Assembly: GCF_025151045.1 (NCBI RefSeq)
Contig: NZ_CP102285.1
Location: 1,674,001 to 1,738,000 of the forward strand
Source of the DNA: Parabacteroides johnsonii DSM 18315
Lineage (GTDB): Bacteria; Bacteroidota; Bacteroidia; Bacteroidales; Tannerellaceae
Direction of reading: 5' to 3'
DNA: 64,000 nucleotides
In this document: positions 59,811-64,000 of the stretch, piece by piece
How positions within the stretch are numbered: position 1 is the first letter of the stretch
Layout of the letters: each line of letters opens with the position of its first letter
The notes under the pieces: generated by a model
Databases searched by the model: none
What the model saw: only the letters and a program-made list of their open reading frames with translations
What the model was told of the DNA's origin: nothing
Made by a program: the position numbers and the translations under genes

Positions 59811-62786
59811 TCAATCTTCATAAGCAGACAATCCTGAAATTTCACGGCCAGCAGCCAAACGTTTCAATAATGGAATGAGATCATCCATCAGGGCTAATTC
59901 GGCCTTGATACGCGCTTTCCATCCTAATTCCAACGGAGCTAACAAATCACTCAGTTTTTCACCATCGAAGATCATTCGTTCCATTATCTGTTCAACAAAT
60001 TCGCGCAACGAATCTGCTGTGATACCGTGTTTGTCGGCAATGGATGCCAATTGTTTAGCATATTTCTCCGCCTTAAATGTTTCGTACCCCTCTTTTATCT
60101 CTTGTTCCGTCTTACCGTTCACTTCGTCGAGACTATCGATATATTCCCGAATATCGTCTCGTTCATCAATCAGGTTGGCGCTCGATGCCACAAGACTGAT
60201 CAACTGCTCTTTGGTTACTCGTTGTTTGCTGTTTCTGCTATTTGTGTAGCGGGCGATCAATCCCATTATATAATCGTAGTCGATGACAGCTGAAGCAAAA
60301 AGCACAAATTCAAAATCAAGGTCTTCAACCTGTTGGCTGACCTCTTGACCTTTACCTTTCTCCCGCAGTTTGCGTAATTGCTGTGCTGTTTCAAGATAAG
60401 CCCCACGGAACGAGCGCAAAGCCTCTTCCGAAAACAGTTCTTCTATTTTCGCTCTCTCCTGCTCGTCAATATCCGTATATTGTTCCAACTGAGTCTTGTA
60501 TCGTTGTACCTCTTTGAAACAATTGATAAAGCCGGCACGGGCTTCATCGCCTTGCAGATTATAAACATCCTCTGCCCGGCATTCCAATTCCTGCGATTGC
60601 ATATATTCACTCAACTTCCGAACGGCATCCTGAAACTTCTCGATCACTTTCGGAGCGGAATCCACAAGCCATATCTCTTTCGGATTATCGGTCTTTTCCC
60701 CGGAGAATAATGCGATCGCTTCATCGACGGCATCTTGCTGACCTCTGAAATCCAGAATATTACCGTACGGCTTAGTATCGTTCAGAATACGATTGGTACG
60801 TGAGAACGCCTGTATCAAACCGTGATACTTCAAATTCTTATCCACATACAAAGTATTGAGATACTTGGAGTCAAAGCCTGTCAGCAACATATCCACGACA
60901 ATCGTTATATCGATCTTATTCTTATGTGGATAGTCTTTATTGCTATATTGTTGATCTTTGATGCGTTTCTGCACATCCTGATAGTAGGCATCAAACTCTG
61001 CAATCGTATGGTTGGTCTTATACTGCCGGTTATAGTCGTCAATAATCGTCTTCAACGCCTTTTTCTTTTCTTCAGGCTCTTCACGGTTATCATCCTGCTC
61101 TTGCGGCAGATCTTCCTGTATTTGCTGAATATCTTTATTTCCTTCGGCAGGAGGCGAGAATACACAAGCGATGTTAAGCGGTTCGTAATTTTCATCCTGT
61201 TGCTTTAGGCTTTCTTGTGCGCTGCGGAACAGTTCGTAATACTCGATAGCTTCATTGATAGAAGCTGTGGCAAGTATGGCATTAAACCTACGGGAATGGG
61301 TGGCAGCATCATGTTTCGATAATATCGCATCTACCACCGCTTGCTTCTTGAGCGTACCATCTGCCCGGCGGTCACCTGTCTCTTTGGGCTTAAAGTAATC
61401 GACATGGAAACGTAAGACGTTTTTGTCCTCGATAGCATGTGTTATGGTATAGGCGTGCAGCCGGCTTGGGAAAATATCTTCCGTGATCTTGTACGAGGCT
61501 TGCTCTCCGCTTATTTTTGTATAGGTTGCATTCTGTTCAAATATAGGTGTTCCGGTGAAGCCGAAGAGTTGGGCGTTCGGAAAGAACTCTTTGATTGCCT
61601 TGTGATTGTATCCGAACTGGGAACGGTGACATTCATCGAAAATAAATACAATACGTTTATCCTTTAGATGGATTAAACGGTCCTTATAGTTGTTTTTATT
61701 GGACGAATCGAGAGCGACACTCAATTTTTGAATGGTAGTTACAATCACTTTGTCGGCATAGTCGTCCGACAACATGCGTCTAACAAGAGTCCCTGTATTG
61801 GTATTCTCTTCTACGCAATTTTCCTGAAATTTATTAAACTCCTCACGGGTTTGTCTATCCAAATCTTTACGATCTACCACAAACAAGCATTTATCAATGT
61901 CGGGATTATCTTTTAGCAGAGTAGATGCTTTGAATGATGTAAGCGTCTTGCCACTTCCTGTCGTGTGCCAAATATAACCGTTACCTCTGTTTTGATGAAT
62001 ACAATCTATGATTGCTTTTACCGCATATATCTGATAGGGACGCATTATGAGCAACTTTTGTTCACTGACAACCAAAACCATATAGCGGTTAATCATCTCC
62101 CCCAATGTACATTTCGACAAAAATGCCGTAGAAAACGCATCAAGGTGTGTTATTTTTCTGTTTGACTCTGTCGCATATTGATAGACTGGCAAAAACTGCT
62201 CATCTGTATTGAAACTGAAATATTGATCGTTATTATTGGTGAAATAGTAAGTATTTGCCTGATTGCTTACGATAAAAAGTTGCATAAAACAGAGTAATGT
62301 GTTCGTGTAACCGTTACCCGTATCACTTTTATAATCAACAATTTGTTGCATTGCCCGGCGAGGACTTACATCCGAAGCCTTCAACTCTACCTGAACTACA
62401 GGAATGCCATTGATCAATAAAATCACGTCATACCGATGATAGCTGTTATTGGTATTTATACGCAACTGATTTATCACCTCATAATCATTCTTACACCAAT
62501 CTTTGATATTGACCAGCATATATTGTAACGGCGTCCCGTCTTCACGCATAAACGTATTGATTCCTCGCAGCCTTTTAGAAGAAGCAAAAACATCAGCGTC
62601 AATGATCTCTTCAAGTAGACGACTAAATTCAGAATCGGTCAAATGAACTCTGTTCAATGTTTCGAACTTTGTTCTAAAATTCCTCTCTAATGAATTCCTA
62701 TCACGGATATCGTCACGATAGGTATATTTTAAATCTATTAATTTATTAATAAAATGATCTTCTATTTGTTTTTCCTTAGATATCAT
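59811..62786 (-). CDS. hsdR: Type I restriction endonuclease subunit HsdR
   Basis: ATP-dependent translocase-nuclease of 991 aa. The N-terminal PD-(D/E)xK nuclease shows D120 and E134-L-K136 in VVQVELKASD; the superfamily 2 motor has Walker A HTTGSGKT (274-281), motif II DECHRSQFG and motif VI-type QAFSRTNRIL; a helical C-terminus follows. First gene of the operon. No strong promoter box was found upstream; a near match (TATCTTTA) is ~100 bp before the ATG. Confidence 0.96.
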   Translation of the reverse strand: MISKEKQIEDHFINKLIDLKYTYRDDIRDRNSLERNFRTKFETLNRVHLTDSEFSRLLEEIIDADVFASSKRLRGINTFMREDGTPLQYMLVNIKDWCKNDYEVINQLRINTNNSYHRYDVILLINGIPVVQVELKASDVSPRRAMQQIVDYKSDTGNGYTNTLLCFMQLFIVSNQANTYYFTNNNDQYFSFNTDEQFLPVYQYATESNRKITHLDAFSTAFLSKCTLGEMINRYMVLVVSEQKLLIMRPYQIYAVKAIIDCIHQNRGNGYIWHTTGSGKTLTSFKASTLLKDNPDIDKCLFVVDRKDLDRQTREEFNKFQENCVEENTNTGTLVRRMLSDDYADKVIVTTIQKLSVALDSSNKNNYKDRLIHLKDKRIVFIFDECHRSQFGYNHKAIKEFFPNAQLFGFTGTPIFEQNATYTKISGEQASYKITEDIFPSRLHAYTITHAIEDKNVLRFHVDYFKPKETGDRRADGTLKKQAVVDAILSKHDAATHSRRFNAILATASINEAIEYYELFRSAQESLKQQDENYEPLNIACVFSPPAEGNKDIQQIQEDLPQEQDDNREEPEEKKKALKTIIDDYNRQYKTNHTIAEFDAYYQDVQKRIKDQQYSNKDYPHKNKIDITIVVDMLLTGFDSKYLNTLYVDKNLKYHGLIQAFSRTNRILNDTKPYGNILDFRGQQDAVDEAIALFSGEKTDNPKEIWLVDSAPKVIEKFQDAVRKLSEYMQSQELECRAEDVYNLQGDEARAGFINCFKEVQRYKTQLEQYTDIDEQERAKIEELFSEEALRSFRGAYLETAQQLRKLREKGKGQEVSQQVEDLDFEFVLFASAVIDYDYIMGLIARYTNSRNSKQRVTKEQLISLVASSANLIDERDDIREYIDSLDEVNGKTEQEIKEGYETFKAEKYAKQLASIADKHGITADSLREFVEQIMERMIFDGEKLSDLLAPLELGWKARIKAELALMDDLIPLLKRLAAGREISGLSAYED

Positions 62787-63325
62787 ACTTATCCACTCTT
62801 TAGCGATCTATTGAATCCTTTATTTCAATACCTAACATATTTGCAATCTCGAAAAGTCGCACCTATTCTCGATATTTTTTATTTGGGCATAAAGATATGA
62901 AATATCCCCTTTATTTAAGCCTAATTTTTTCATTTCATATCATGGCACACCGATTTTGTAGGGTGGATTATGCGAAATTATATCTCCTTTTGATATTTCC
63001 AGCTTATCCCCCATCTCCTCCCCTTATTGTATCATTCTCCCAAATACCCGTTGGTCCAAATCGAAATTCCCTTGCGTCTATTTCGATTTTATACCCCATA
63101 TTTTTCAAATTTCCCGCAGGGGTAATATTTTTTAACAAACATCATTTTCAGCAAACACCTAATAATCAATCCAGTATAAAACAAGTTCATTTCCAGAGGG
63201 ATATTGTATTATTTAACATATACAAACATATCAATTCTATCTCCTCTCCATCCGCCGGAAGAAAGACGTAGATAAAATCAATAAACTTTGATTTACAAAC
63301 CTTTTATAATCATAAAAAATCAAGT

Positions 63326-63333
63326 TATATTTG
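63326..63333 (+). promoter_or_regulatory. Candidate -7 box of the DUF4373 leader
   Basis: TATATTTG, ~160 bp before the ATG at 63492. Confidence 0.5.
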
Positions 63334-63348
63334 CGACATAGAACCAGG

Positions 63349-63387
63349 AAGTCGAATCTTTAATGGAAATTCCGGAGTTCGACTTTT
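63349..63387 (+). terminator. Leader hairpin (possible attenuator) before DUF4373
   Basis: AAGTCGAA / TTCGACTT, 8 bp, around a ~20-nt loop and followed by TTTGG. It begins ~15 nt after the candidate promoter box and ends ~105 bp before the gene, so it could terminate early or form a leader structure. Confidence 0.5.
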
Positions 63388-63491
63388 TGGTTTGCGCTAC
63401 GACTAAATCCATCAATTCATTCTCCCCCTTTTTCATATACCGGGAAAGTTAACCAGCGGTTTTTAACAACATTCAAAAAAACACTATTAAA

Positions 63492-64000
63492 ATGGCAAGA
63501 CCAAGAAGAAAAGGGCTCGGCTATTTTCCGTTAGACACGCATTTCATGTCCGACAGGAAAATACAGCGCCTTGCACAACGATACGGATGCAACGGCATCT
63601 GCATTTATATAGCCGTCCTGTGTGAAGCGTACGGCGAGAACGGCTATTATGCCTGCTACGATGGCGATTTTTGCTTCGACATCGGTTTCACGACCGGGCA
63701 GGACGAGAAGTTAGTGAAGGAAATCATCGAATTTTGCGTGCAAATACGCCTCTTCGACAGCGAATTGATGGAATACCGGCAGATACTCTCGTCCGTCGGC
63801 ATCCAGCAGCGTTTCGAAGAGATCAGCCGCCGGACGGCAATGCAAATCGATGCGGAACTCAACCTGCTGGCACCCAAAATGCCGCAAACGCCGCCCGTTA
63901 TCGTCACCGAAACCGGCGGACAGACGGCTCCCGTCGGAGTTATTGCTACGGAAACGGGGGTTTCTGCTACGGAAACGACCGTTTGTGCAGCAAAAATCCC
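63492..64000 (+). CDS. DUF4373 (Lin1244/Lin1753-like) protein, cut by window edge
   Basis: At least 169 residues; the 3' end is off the window. The start MARPRRKGLGYFPLDTHFMS, then RKIQRLAQRYGCNGICIYIA, is the DUF4373 winged-helix-like domain (about residues 9-115) found in phage, plasmid and integrative-element proteins of Firmicutes and Bacteroidetes, where it resembles replication-initiator N-terminal domains. From residue ~130 a short repeat based on ATETGVS begins. It suggests the right part of the window is, or borders, a mobile or replication-related region. Confidence 0.8.
   Translation, partial: MARPRRKGLGYFPLDTHFMSDRKIQRLAQRYGCNGICIYIAVLCEAYGENGYYACYDGDFCFDIGFTTGQDEKLVKEIIEFCVQIRLFDSELMEYRQILSSVGIQQRFEEISRRTAMQIDAELNLLAPKMPQTPPVIVTETGGQTAPVGVIATETGVSATETTVCAAKI

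Larger units (their letters stand above)
62787..63491. other. Gene-free region between hsdR and the DUF4373 gene
   Basis: 705 bp, AT-rich, between two divergent genes. A 124-codon frame (62897-63271) has no family features. The right part holds a promoter box and a leader hairpin; nothing else was recognised and no attachment site or tRNA is evident. Confidence 0.5.

Noticed and set aside
58526-59845. Possible phase-variable hsdS through internal repeats
   Set aside because: The two conserved helices are alike, as in all HsdS proteins, but there is no inverted partial hsdS gene or site-specific recombinase nearby.
62897-63271. 124-codon frame between hsdR and the DUF4373 gene
   Set aside because: No family features, odd composition with many P/S/I/F, and AT-rich DNA like the surrounding non-coding stretch.

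Overview
The window looks like a chromosomal segment from a Bacteroidales bacterium, most likely Parabacteroides. This is inferred from several signs: promoters of the Bacteroidetes type (TAnnTTTG about 7 bp before the start of transcription, no recognisable -10/-35 or Shine-Dalgarno), the 50-residue DUF4295 gene next to rpmG/rpmB, a DUF4835 gene between coaBC and recN, a fused E1 2-oxo acid dehydrogenase, RND/TolC pumps and a rhamnose locus of Bacteroides type. No rRNA, tRNA or CRISPR array was seen. Gene calls rest on reading the protein sequences; no database search was possible.

Layout. 0-10.5 kb: end of a two-component system, an RRM RNA-binding protein, folC, an MFS transporter, ispE with an overlapping methyltransferase, an S9 peptidase, a CAT-like acetyltransferase and malate dehydrogenase. 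10.6-14.4 kb: repeat-rich ground holding a ~251-bp imperfect palindrome, ygiQ, a 131-bp dispersed repeat and an IS110-family element whose leader folds like a bridge RNA. 14.4-26.6 kb: housekeeping genes, mostly on the minus strand (ridA, rlmB, recN, DUF4835, coaBC, an alcohol dehydrogenase, a DnaQ-like exonuclease, dnaN, DUF4295-rpmG-rpmB, a GT39-like membrane protein). 26.8-34 kb: nitroreductase, then lpd-lplA-E2-E1, which together make and lipoylate a branched-chain-type 2-oxo acid dehydrogenase complex; then the second copy of the 131-bp repeat and a flavodoxin. 34-40.6 kb: an RND efflux operon and a membrane-anchored nuclease.

40.9-53.3 kb is an L-rhamnose locus on the minus strand: rhaB, rhaA, rhaT, rhaD and three GH78-type glycosidases. 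A divergent AraC-family regulator sits at its head. The three enzymes release rhamnose outside the cytoplasm, RhaT imports it, and RhaA/RhaB/RhaD convert it to dihydroxyacetone phosphate and lactaldehyde.

53.3-64 kb is accessory: GtrA, a thioredoxin-like lipoprotein, a higBA pair whose toxin gene is frameshifted, an HU-like protein, and a type I restriction-modification operon in the order hsdR-hsdS-AAA ATPase-hsdM. The ATPase carries all the motifs of a PrrC-type tRNA anticodon nuclease, including an R-x3-E...H triad. A DUF4373 gene runs off the right edge. The most interesting points are this restriction/anticodon-nuclease locus, the IS110 bridge-RNA candidate whose putative target guide matches the end of the adjacent dispersed repeat, and the two repeat elements.
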